Positions 42,601 through 54,200 of a stretch of 64,000 nt of DNA are shown here, piece by piece. The position numbers and the translations under genes are program-made. The DNA is from Hepsetus odoe. Its lineage: Eukaryota > Chordata > Actinopteri > Characiformes > Hepsetidae. The notes beneath the pieces are model-generated. The model had not been told where the DNA came from and searched no databases. It was given only the letters and a program-made list of their open reading frames with translations. Position 1 is the first letter of the stretch. Each line of letters begins with the position of its first letter. Location of the stretch: contig CM029366.1 in NCBI GenBank assembly GCA_017165825.1, positions 26,539,862 to 26,603,861 on the forward strand. Reading direction: 5' to 3'.

Positions 42601-44292
42601 ATAACGGTGGTAATACCAAATCTTTACTTTAAGTTGTTTAGAATTATGTTATTGTCTGTTACTGTCTGTTATAGACTGGACTTACATGTATGTTTGCACA
42701 TGTTGAGTAAATCACTTTACTTTTTGTCTAATTTCCTACCAAAGAAATCTAAAGAAATCAGGGTCGGTCCTGTACCGACTGTCCTCATAACTTTTATAGT
42801 ATGAGTAGTTATCTGGTAGTTATCTGGCTGTCATCATACATCTTTCCTTAGTTTGGCTTCATTTTCTAGTTAAAAAGGTTAACAAATATTGCATAAAGAC
42901 TTTTATTCAGTTGTGCTTGAAATGGAAGGTAAGTTAACTTGGTCGTATTTATTAGTCTATAGATCAGTGGCAAGGCAAGCAAGTGACTGATGCTGCAGGG
43001 ATTCTTCAGGGAATGTCTGAGTGACATGTTGAAATGCTGGGTGCTGTAATGGAAAACACTGGTGACGAAAAACATATATACATATAAAAAATTATTTATG
43101 GACTGCAATGTTTAAACATGTTTTGCGATTGGCATTCATTGACTGCCTTGCATTGGTGTTTGTTGCCCTGAAGTCAGTTGTTGTCCTGGTTTCTCATTGT
43201 CATGTTCCATTTGCATCTTGGTTACCAGTTTAGCTAGATGTTCTATACAGATGATCCTATGTACTTTATGTCCCTGTTAATAAGCATCATCCCCTTGTTT
43301 TCTTCAAGGGACGTTTATGAGTTTCCTGATGTGTGGAGGTAATGTGTTCCCCCCCCTGAGGAACTTGTCTGCTAGGGGCATGGGAACGAGACATTGTTGT
43401 TATGGATCTTGTGTGGGCTGAGCACTGAGCAGCCTTCTGATTGGGCCTTAAGGAATAAAGTTATGACATGACTTCGAGAGTTTGCAATATCAAATTACAT
43501 AACGTGAGCCTGTGGACCGTGCAGCTGGGTGCCACTAAAACATCTTTATATGGCTCCCATTCATGCCTATTTTTCCTTTACACTGTGAGGTTCAGGCCTT
43601 ACATGTAAAAGGCTCATATGACTCATCTGTCACCACAGTTTCTATACAAACAAAATGTATACTCATGTAACACTTAAACATGTACATACATTAGTAAAGT
43701 AGGTAAAAATGGTTTAAAAATATTGTTTTACAAAAGGCAGTCAGTGAGCAGCATGGGCTTGGTGATAAAAACGTGTACTATTTTAACTACTGGGCAAAAG
43801 TGCATCCTTTCATTTCTGAAGAACTTGTGCTGGAATGGCTATCCCAGGTATTCCCAACATGACATCACATTACAATTTCATAAGTAAAGTAACTCTTAAA
43901 AGTCTGTCTCAGTGGGACTACAGCTATACCTTCCTTCTATGGGGTATTTGTCTGAGCTGCTGTTAAGGTTTGCTCTGGATTTGTTTTGGTATAAATAGTT
44001 TCCTGATGATGTAAGCAAGTGAAATGCAAAAAAGTCCAGCTAGCTGCCTAAGAAAACAAGGGCTGGTACTTACTGGTAAAAAAAGCTATTTTCACATTAT
44101 GAGCTATGTTTTGAAAATAGAGACATTTGTCCTGGGCATTGAGATCATTCTTTACTTTGGCTGATGCCATCATATGGTGATTAATTCGCCGTTGTAGCAG
44201 TGTCTATGCCTTATGCTCTTCTCAGCACTCATTGGCTGGTGTCTCTTTTGGAGGGAAATCTCAACTCCACCTTCTCACACTGCATCATTTGC

Positions 44293-44299
<7 letters not shown>

Positions 44300-44341
<42 letters not shown>

Positions 44342-44344
44342 TCA
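44300..44344. repeat. TC microsatellite
   Basis: CTCT run of about 45 bp. Confidence 0.93.
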
Positions 44345-45567
44345 CACTTTCATTTTGCATCTCCACAGGAAAGTATTTCATTTTGTTTTTCTTCTTTGCA
44401 GAACAGACTCTCAGGGTCCAGACCCTGCCATTAGGATCTGTTTAAAAGATCTAGTTTAAATTTAGTTAAAATTAGAAATAATTCACAAGGTAATACACAA
44501 TTATATATATTTATAAAAAAAAAAAAATACATACATACATATACATATACATATATATATTTATACATATATATATATATTTTTTTTTATTTTTATTTAT
44601 TTTTTTATTTTTTTATTTAACATTTTGGAAACTGAAGTGTCACATTAAATTAGCATGTGCAAAATGTCATATTTATAGTTTGTGTTTTATTTTTTCCAAC
44701 TCGGCAAATAACCACAAACTGTTCGCAAAATTCAGCATGGCATGCCATCTTTGTTTGTTTTCAGATTACTTAGGGTATGTACGTATTTTTACAAAACATG
44801 TCATTTGACCAAGGGTGTTATATGACTTTATGGCTCATTATTTTGTCATCCATTTTCTAACCCTATTTTTAATTTTCTCTGGTTGCGTATTGGCCCATTG
44901 CTTTCCTTTTATATAAATGTATGATGAAAAGGTTTTTTTTCCAGGCTAAACTGGATACAGTCCATGGCTGAATAAAATCTTTTAACATCTTAGAACATCT
45001 GTGTTGCCTCTGATTAGAAACTGCCCAAAGCATGTTTGCTCTTCTGTTTAACCCAAGAGCAGAGCAAAGCCTGTTCCATCTATGGGAGTTAATCCCTTTG
45101 CTTATTAGTATCATACTAATACATCCTTGTAGATAATAGACTGAAAGGCAAACCAGAGAGAGAGAGAGGGAGAGAGAGAAAGAGCGAAAAACAGAACATG
45201 AATTGGATATGAATATATCACAAAAATATATATCACGCCCCCGCCCCCCCCCCCCCCCCCCACACACAAAGGAGCTAAACTGCATGTGGAGCATTACAAT
45301 TGTTGTTCGATGGGGAGCAGTAAATAATATTAGTGGCATCAATGGTTTAATTGACATATCTATACTCTGCCCACACATCCAGTTGAACCTAATGAGACCT
45401 TATTGCATTTTGTCTTAAAAAAAAACAAAACAAAAAAACAAAAATACACTCTGAACTGGTCATATCGGGACAGAACAGATATAGAAGTAAACATATTGTT
45501 TTGTTGAAGTTCTATTTTAGATCACTTAGTCACTGTTACTTAACAGTGTGAAACAACTGATTTCATC

Positions 45568-45635
45568 CATCCATCCATCCCCCCATCCAACCATTAATCC
45601 ATCCATCCATCCATCCATTCATCCATCCATCCATT
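45568..45635. repeat. CATC tetranucleotide repeat
   Basis: Imperfect CATC run with a C-rich interruption, upstream of GGGTCATGGGGTGCTGGAACC, a LINE-tail-like sequence. Confidence 0.85.
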
Positions 45636-46174
45636 ATTGTATCCACTTATCCTTACCAGGGTCATGGGGTGCTGGAACCTATCCCCATGCTCGTAAGGCA
45701 AAAGGAAGGGATACAATTCGGTTGAATGGGATCTCTACAGATGTTAAGTAAAGGTTGTTCATCTTCACAACAGAAGGCATTTATATGCTGAAAGGCATTT
45801 GTGGGCAGAGCATAAAATTAACCCGCCACAAATAAATTGTTTTCATTGCCCATCAGGACACTGACAAATTTTCTTTGTATTTTTTCTCAGTGATAAATGA
45901 ATGCAGTGAATGCTTTGGCAGTGAAACTCTCACTGAGGCCACATCACATGGCAAACCTATTAAATTTCACAGAACTGTAGAAAAAGTCTTGCAAGAAAAA
46001 CAATTCAAAAGCCTCATAGTAAATATATATGAAATTATGTTATATAATTTATAATTATTAAATGGGTAATAAAATAATATAATATAATATAATATATAGA
46101 TCATCTTAACCGTGATGTTATTATATTATTCACAATAACACACAAGCTTTTAACACCATACAAGTAAAGAAGCT

Positions 46175-48083
46175 GGAACTTTGTTTCAAATGTTCTTTAA
46201 TATCAGCAATTTCTTCCATTAAAAAAAGCTGAGATTCTGAGCAAAGTCTGCAGCATTAGGTAAGTGCAGCTTTCTGCACAGCTTTTTCACTGTTTACCCT
46301 TAATCACATCAGAGATAAAATGTGTCTTCATCTAATCAGATAACACAGTTGAATTGTTTTATACGGCAGGCATTAGCAGTACAGTGCATTTCCAGTCCAT
46401 TGATTTACTTTTGCCCACTGATCGGGGGACTTTCTTTTGTCAACTTGGCAGTTTTCCTCATGGTCAAAGAGCTTTTTGACATCAAACCCTTATAAAAAAT
46501 TACACATTGAAATGTTCTGAACAAACTTTACATTACAGCTTTGGCTTACAGCAGAAGCATTGCTCTTACCCAGGATCCTGTTTCCATGCTACGAGATGAC
46601 ATTATAATAGTCTTGTGGCTCTACAGACCTGCGTTTTTTACAGAGCTGAAATATACTGAGGATAGAAAAAGGTACACATACACACAATATCATAAGAAAA
46701 AAATACCGTAAAGCCTCTTATTTCTTAACACATAACTAAGGCTTAGATGATGCTCAATGAAACAACCAAACAGTTACACATAAGCAATATAAAAAGTAGA
46801 GAATACAAAAATAGATTATGTAGAAAAGACGATAATGACACAAATTAACTGTTTGCATAATGGACAAAGTCTGCCTTTCACAATAGTGCTGTCTGATTTA
46901 GCGCAAAGCACTCTTGCACTCTGTGAACAAGGAGAACTTCAAAACCAAGTAACCATTTGTTAAATTATATTGTGAAATTTTACTTAAGCTTAAGCTTCTA
47001 CAGCTAAAGATATTCCTCTATTGCTAAAGACATGGCAAAGATCTAGCATATGTAAATAAAAGCAGTCAGTTTGCTTCAAAAGTAAATGAATGAATTGGCT
47101 GATCCCTTCCTCCACTACATATCATTTATGCCAGCTGGCTGAGACTTATAGTGAGAAACTGAGCTTAGTCTTCATTTCAGGATGGCCACCATTCCTCAGT
47201 GCCTTAAAGTCTTTCAGAAATGTTGTCCTTCTTCTTTCACTTCAATGCCAGCCAGTAAAGCTTGCTAACTGAGGGTAAAAGAATAAGGTCTGTTTTGGTT
47301 GTTCTGTTGAATATTGATTTCACTTTGGCAAGTTGTTGGCTTGTCCACAGACTTAAAATTCCCTCCTGTGTTTGTTTTCTAGTTCAAGGGTCCCTCAGAT
47401 TTTAAGGGGAGACTTCCCCAATCTCCACCTAAGGCTAATCCTAGACTAAAAGATTTTCCAATGCTGACTTCCTCTTAATACTGCAGTGTAATCCAAGATT
47501 GCATAATTTTCAACATGTTTTACAAGGTATGCACACAGTTCTCAGTTCTTATAGCTCATAAAACTGGTAATATGCTTTTTGATTAGTTTGACATGAGCTC
47601 TTTACGTCAATAAATGTAACAACCTGGCTAATTGACCTACATGGATCTATCTAATAACATCTTCTGATAGACAAAAGCTGTCACGAAAAAGGGGATTCAA
47701 TTAAAGAGATCTTGTCAAGGTACAGATAAAGAAATGAGAAATGTCATTTTCAAAAGTGGTAATATTATGTTCAGGATGTTTCCAGCCTATCTATGTTTTA
47801 AAAGCATTTCAAGCTAATTCTTTCTTCGTTGTCTCACACAAATGCTGGTTGAACCAGTGTCAGTGTCTTCACAGTACAAGTTGAGTCTTCATTATTTTTG
47901 TGAACTTCATCATGTCTAAGGTATAGTTTACCATTTCAACATTGTCGTCATGATTCTCCTTATGTTGTTCCCAGTATCTTCATCATGATAGTTCTTTACA
48001 GATTGTTATGTTGAGTATTTGAGGCTGATAAACCTCCTTGTTCCTTCACATTATCTCAGATGTTAGGTTGGTGGACCCAGGTT
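46175..48083 (-). other. cd34: cd34 3'UTR (predicted)
   Basis: Minus-strand sequence after the cd34 stop at 48084. The best poly(A) signal I see is the variant ATTAAA (TTTAAT at 46196-46201 on plus). No SINE or transposon interrupts about 1.9 kb, which fits a retained UTR. Confidence 0.45.
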
Positions 48084-48260
48084 TTACATCTGAGTATCAG
48101 CCACTGGTGTTTGGGTAGCAGAGTGACCGTTGGTGGGTGATAACTCTGGAGACTCGCCATTGCTGGTAGGCTTCTCAAGGGGTTCTTGAGGAGGGAGTGG
48201 TGCCACAGACAGCAATGTGTTCCCCTGGTTCTGTTCATCCACCTGGAATGACTCTTTATC
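48084..48260 (-). CDS. cd34: cd34 last coding exon, cytoplasmic tail
   Basis: 58 codons plus TAA, after a CCATCTAG acceptor. Encodes DKESFQVDEQNQGNTLLSVA and ends TQTPVADTQM. The end DTQM keeps Thr at position -2 and a hydrophobic last residue, the form of a class I PDZ ligand. Confidence 0.95.
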   Translation of the reverse strand, partial: DKESFQVDEQNQGNTLLSVAPLPPQEPLEKPTSNGESPELSPTNGHSATQTPVADTQM

Positions 48261-51200
48261 CTAGATGGACAGGAGAGATGCTGGTTAATGGCAGTGGTGG
48301 AAGTGGTCTAGTAGTTAAGGTTTAGGCCCCATAAGTGGAAGGTTATGGGTTTGAATGCCGGACCAGTACGCTCCCCTTGAGGTACCCTTGAAACAGGTAC
48401 CATCCACATCACTGCTATTTGGGCACTGGATATGGTTGCCCACTGCTACACATTTAGTATATGATTTAAATGCAGAGATTGCATTTCATTGTGGTTCACT
48501 GTGTGCTGTGTTGTGTGCACAAAATGACAAATAGTCACTTTCACTTCACTTAATGCACATGGATTTTTTCCAAAATCATATCATACGTGAAAAGTTATAA
48601 AACTATGTATTATTTTTTAACAAATATATATTAATATATTATGTATTGTATTTTCTTTATTACTGTTCAAATGCAGGCAAAATATAATTTCAGCCTATTG
48701 CTTAAATAAAAAATGTAATTATTAAAATTGAATTGAACTCTTTACTAAGAATTAAAAAGATTTTAAGCTTTTATGATCATAAATCACAAAAAACAATTCT
48801 GTCCCGCAGGGGGGTTTAATAATGATAGATGGTGGTTGACAAGCCACAATATTTCCACAATGTTTCATAACTGGGACTCCAGTGAATCACAGTGAGAGCT
48901 ATAATCTTTAGATGGAGAAGTGGTGAATCTTCCCAGCAGTGGCTGGACTACAAACTGTCATCTTAGAGAGTGGCAATGACTCGCTTTGGCAATTATAAAG
49001 AAAAACAGATGGAAATCAAACTGCAAAAAAGACAAAAGTAGGAGTTTCTTCTCATAAAAGGTCAATGTTCCTATTTCAAAGTGGTTAGTCCACCTAAAGC
49101 AAATAAAATTACGGAAGTGAAATCATTTAGCACAGCAAATATGCAAATCTAGAAAAAATAGGGCAAACATATTTTGCAGCACTGTATAGACAACAGCTTA
49201 CACCATTCATGAAGCAATCAGACTAAAAACCAGATCTGTTTCATATGGTGTAATGAGCTTTAACCAATAATCCATCAGTGAGCACCAAACAGAAGCTAAG
49301 ATGGTGTTGCACTCTGAATAAGTCATGATAATTTTATTTGATGTTCTTGCCAAAGCAGAGGCTGTGAACTAAAAGAGTGAATCACCTTTCTCAGTCAGAG
49401 TAGGTGTTGCAAGCCCAGCCTCAAGAACCAGGCAGATTTGTGTACTTTTTGAAGTCGAAGGGTTCTGTGGGTTCTGTGGTTAAAGACTCAGTCATAAGCA
49501 TTCTGTTTGCTAGATGACTGTTCAAAACAACCAGCCTATAAAATACCACATCACAGCGGAAGTGGCTTGGGCGTGCCATCACTCATTCAACAGAATGAGT
49601 TGCACAGCTGCTCCAAAGATAGAATTGGCCCTCCTAACCTGTTGTCAGTTAGACTGATGAAACTCCCACCCAGGAAAGGTCAGGAGATCAGAATCAAAAT
49701 CAGCAGTAACAAAACAACATGAAAAGTTCTACAGAAATTATGTTTGTTTTTCGAAAATTTGAGAGGGGCTGCCCAAAGACAGGAAGGAGTGATTGAATGG
49801 CTTCCACCACTTGTTTGCAGAGAATGTCATTAACAACAGTGAAGGGAAAAAACTGTCTCTTAGCTAACCAGCTTTAACGTGTGACAAGCTTCTAGAGGAA
49901 TGCACATGACTAATTTAACAGATTCCCTCCAAACACATTCTAAGTGGATGGCAGAACATATAGAGTATATACCCTGTTTTAAATTTAATACATCATATTT
50001 AAAATGAACCACTACAGTTTAACCCATAATCCAATGTACACCACAGTTTATATTAACCTGCTAAAACTATGAAAGATGTGTATTCAGTGGCATGCACTCT
50101 GTTTAGTGCAAAATAAAATGTCAAATTATGGTGAAGTTTGGAATAAATGAAGGGTTTTCTTCTTTGTAGAATGAAACAATTCCTTAAACAGTTTTCTTCA
50201 GTTATTAATAGTGAATAAACCCTCAGAGAGACCTACTCTCTAAAGTCACTCAAAAAGAAAAGCATGAGGGTGACACATTGTGAGAAGAGTTTTGGGACAG
50301 TACCATGCAAACTCCTTTGGCTTGTGAGCGGTGGGTTTTCAAGATGTACGCAGCAATAAGCAGAGCAGCCAAAAGCAGACCAGAGAGGAGGACAGAGATC
50401 AGGACCGTCCGAGATTGCTTCACCAGGATGGGCATTGCCTCCACCACCCCGACCTAGACACACAAACACACACAGATGAGAAAAGGAGTGAAGATTTCAG
50501 TTTTCTTTACTAATGGCAAGAGTACGGTAATTACAACAACAACAACAACAACAACAACAATAATAATAATAATAGTGCAGTATTTTCAGGCACTTTGGGC
50601 ATAACAGGTTTTCAGCATGTGTGGTTGAATTAAATGTTAGAGGGATGCGTCTCTCCGCAGTTGAGCTTGTGGGAGTGGATTGCACTGTCTGCGCTTTCTG
50701 TTATGGGTGGATGAGTTGTGTAAACCTTTTGCCAAGAGAGACAAGCCCAATCAGCCTGTGTTTTTCATTTGCAGGGGTATGTGTGCCTGTTTTAAGTGTC
50801 TTTTCATTGTCAGCTTGGTTAAGTTTGCAATTAGTTACGCTCTTTGTCCATTTCTTAGTTGAGGTTCGACGTTAATGATTATTGGATCTGTTGTCTTTTG
50901 GTTTTTTTAGAATTTAGAAGCTCCACCTTCAGATACTACATTTAGAAAATGTGCTGGTAAAAGGTTAACCTCCATATTTTTCTACCCCATTAAAAAATGT
51001 ATGGCTGTATGGTTCATTAAAAACAGAAGAATACTACACAACATTTTTTGGTTTTCAAACTGTTGGTTGAGACCCACCAATGCATCAAAGGGTGTGGACA
51101 AGTGGATTTTGAGTCACCCACAGTAGTGCATATTATAAGTAGTGCTTATATTTAATAAGCCCATAGTTGATACACTTTCTATATACACAAGTTTCTGATT

Positions 51201-54200
51201 GTGATATTATTATTTTTTTGAATTGTGTATGATTCATTGATAAATCTAACTGATTAGTTTAACATATTGTTAGAGAGCACATGATGGCGAATATGGCAAA
51301 ACCTTCACACAGGCTGAATTTAGAATTGTATTTATTTTTCCAATATGTTCAATTCAGCACATGAAGAGCAACTGGGAATAAAATATACAGAAACGTGTTT
51401 TCCACAATGGATGTGTACTTAGAACGTTAAGAAAACATGTTATTTGACCAGGGCACCCAAACTATTTATGAAACTGTATTGCTGGTGGGACAAAGCACTG
51501 CATCTTGGTTCTGGCATGAAAAATGCTGAGGACTGCTGCTGTAAAATACTGAAGAATATTCTGCAGCACATTTGATAACCAGTATAACATCTTGATGTTG
51601 TGTTCTGAGACATCAAGCTGTAACCAAGACAGCATGTTAATTCACATCAACAGTGATTGTGTGTGGTTACCTTACCTTATCTTTGATATTGTCATTGTCA
51701 AACTTTTCTGTCATTCCTTTGGCATCTTCTGTTTATGAGAGAATGAATGAATAAAAGTATTAAAATATTAATGTTTTGTAAGTACTTCTTATAAACACAA
51801 TATAACAGTTTACTTATAACAGGCACTTTATTATTCAGTATTAAACTCCTTTTAAAATGATGGTGTACTGATAAATAAAGTTTTGATAAATCCATAATCA
51901 GGACTCAAACCTTGAATGCACTGTCCGGATAAGATCATCTCATTAGTGTAGTCTTGCTGGTAAAGCTCAAGTTTGCTGTCATCACCACAGAGATGCTCTA
52001 GAACACTCAGAATCTTTTTTCTGTTCTCCTCCTTTTAGGGGACATGGGGAGACATGGTCCAACTTGTTAACATCTGATTGCATATGAATAAAAAAGCAAA
52101 AATGATAAAACCTTATGGAAGCAAGAAAATCTTTACTTTTTTTCTTTATTATTTAATATTATATTTTATTCTAGATCCTTTAGTACTGTGTCTATTAGTC
52201 TGTTTATCATAGACTGAAAAAATATTAAGTGAAGCTGGCACTTCCAAATGGTGTAAAAGGATTGATATAGCAATTGTAATATGAACCATACGCACACACA
52301 CCCACACATACTGTCACACAGCTATTCAAGCAGTGTTAGCCATTTAAAGTGTGACATTACTGTGATGCCCTGAAGGCTTTTCATTTATTCTCAGTCTCTC
52401 TATAGGAATGCAGTGTAATGTGAAGCCTGTATATCAGGGCTGCCTCACATGGAATGACCCACCCTAATCCCAACTCTTTGCCCCCTCGGTAACAGGTGTC
52501 TTCTTTAAAGAGGCCAAGATCAGAGAAACGCCTGCAATATTACACTTTTTATGTCTCTGGCAGTATGTTAAACACTGCAGAGTGATAGAACCATTTCAGA
52601 TTTTAAAGTACTGACTTTATACACTCAAGTGCATTTCATCTCAAGCATAAGTGCTTTCCTTGATGTGGAAATGAGGGAAGGCTTTACTTTTTAGCATATT
52701 CTAGCCTTCATAAAATTGAGAGGCACTTGTACAATTTTAAAAAGGGATGTTAGTACTGCATAAGGAAACTCTGAAAAATAAAGCCATCACTGAAATCCCT
52801 TCCAGTGGCTACTGGGATTGGTTTGAATTTGGCTCTCCTCTGAGTGCTGGTTATCACAGCATACTTTCTTCACAGTCTTAATGCTCTCAATCTAATCAGT
52901 GCATAGCAAAAGCACGATGCAGTTGTCCTGATGCCAGCATCACAAGCCCAGTTGCATGTGGTACATACTTCTCCTTGTTAACTCACTTAAGAGATTTTTT
53001 TGAAGGAAAACACATCAGCATGTAAAAGCATTTGGTTGTCTTAGCAGAGTGGCCTTTTAGTGGAATTTGTAAAAATTCCTGTTTTTAATGTTGTTTGCTG
53101 GGCCAGTTGACCTTATTCTTGACAGCAGTCAGAGGTGGCATTTCACTTAATAGTCGCCTAAATATTCGAACAAGCCTGTAATGCTCTCATAAATGTAGTA
53201 TCTTCTAATGTGTATGCACAAGTATTTGCAGAAATGTTACACTGTTTAGTATCTGTTTGTAATATTTTCACTTTTTTCACGTTCACTTTAATATTATCAC
53301 TTATCAGAGTTTTAACTCACTTTGTGGCACACTAAACTTGGATAAGACCTGTGCAGTTCTAAGCTGAAAATGAGTCAATATGACACCCTTATGATAAATT
53401 GTCATGATATGCCTTTCTTATAATATTGCATATATTATTAATGCTTTCAAAGCTGCATATTTAATGCAGAGAAGATAAACAGAAAAATGTATTTTTTTCT
53501 CTATTTTTTATCGTGATCAATTCCACTCACTAAGGTCGTCCTCTAATTACATGTTGCTGCCATGGCCTATTATGCTCTCTTTGATTCCTGACCTTCGATG
53601 CCTGTGGCATCACCAGAGACCTTGGTATAAATTCACTTCTGATGCTGAGGTTAAACTAAAATAATGGTCTGGGATTTGACCCCACAAGCAAGGTACCGTC
53701 CCCATCACTGCTCCCTGGGCACTTTTGCTGTAGTTTTGTGAAAATGTCTGCTGTTAAAAATGACTACAAAAATACAGCTTATGTTTAGTAACTTGGCATT
53801 TACTCAATTTCTTACAGCCACTGTTATACAAAAGGTCACTGATGTACTAGCAGACCGCTGGTGAGCTCGGGGTTTAATGAAATAAAAATGAATGAAATAT
53901 TTAGCTCTGGTTTCCTTTAATATTTATTTTTAGCTCTGGGCTCCTTTAATATTTAATAAATAATTTACAATCTACAAATACATTTACAATGTAATAGGCA
54001 AGCTTGAATTTTAAAGTGAAAGTGACAACCCTTGTCATTGTGAAATGCAGCACAGCACAACACAACAAAATTCAACCTCTGCGTTTCATCCATACATACA
54101 TACATGTGCAGCAGGGGGCAGCTATTGAAAGTGCCCGGGGAGCAGTGACTGGGACAGTACCTTGCTCAAGGGTACCTCAGGGCAACCTACTGATGAGGGA

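Larger units (their letters stand above)
40731..46170. other. Intergenic, between the miR-29b host promoter and cd34
   Basis: No coding exon. It holds a strong CTCF-like motif (41107-41125), a SINE, a palindromic element (42365-42600), a TC run (44300-44344), AT-rich low-complexity DNA (44500-44640), a C run (45240-45260) and a CATC run (45568-45635). Confidence 0.6.

Noticed and set aside
44200..44459. Overlapping Ser/Leu-rich frames
   Set aside because: Produced by the TC microsatellite, which is open in several frames.
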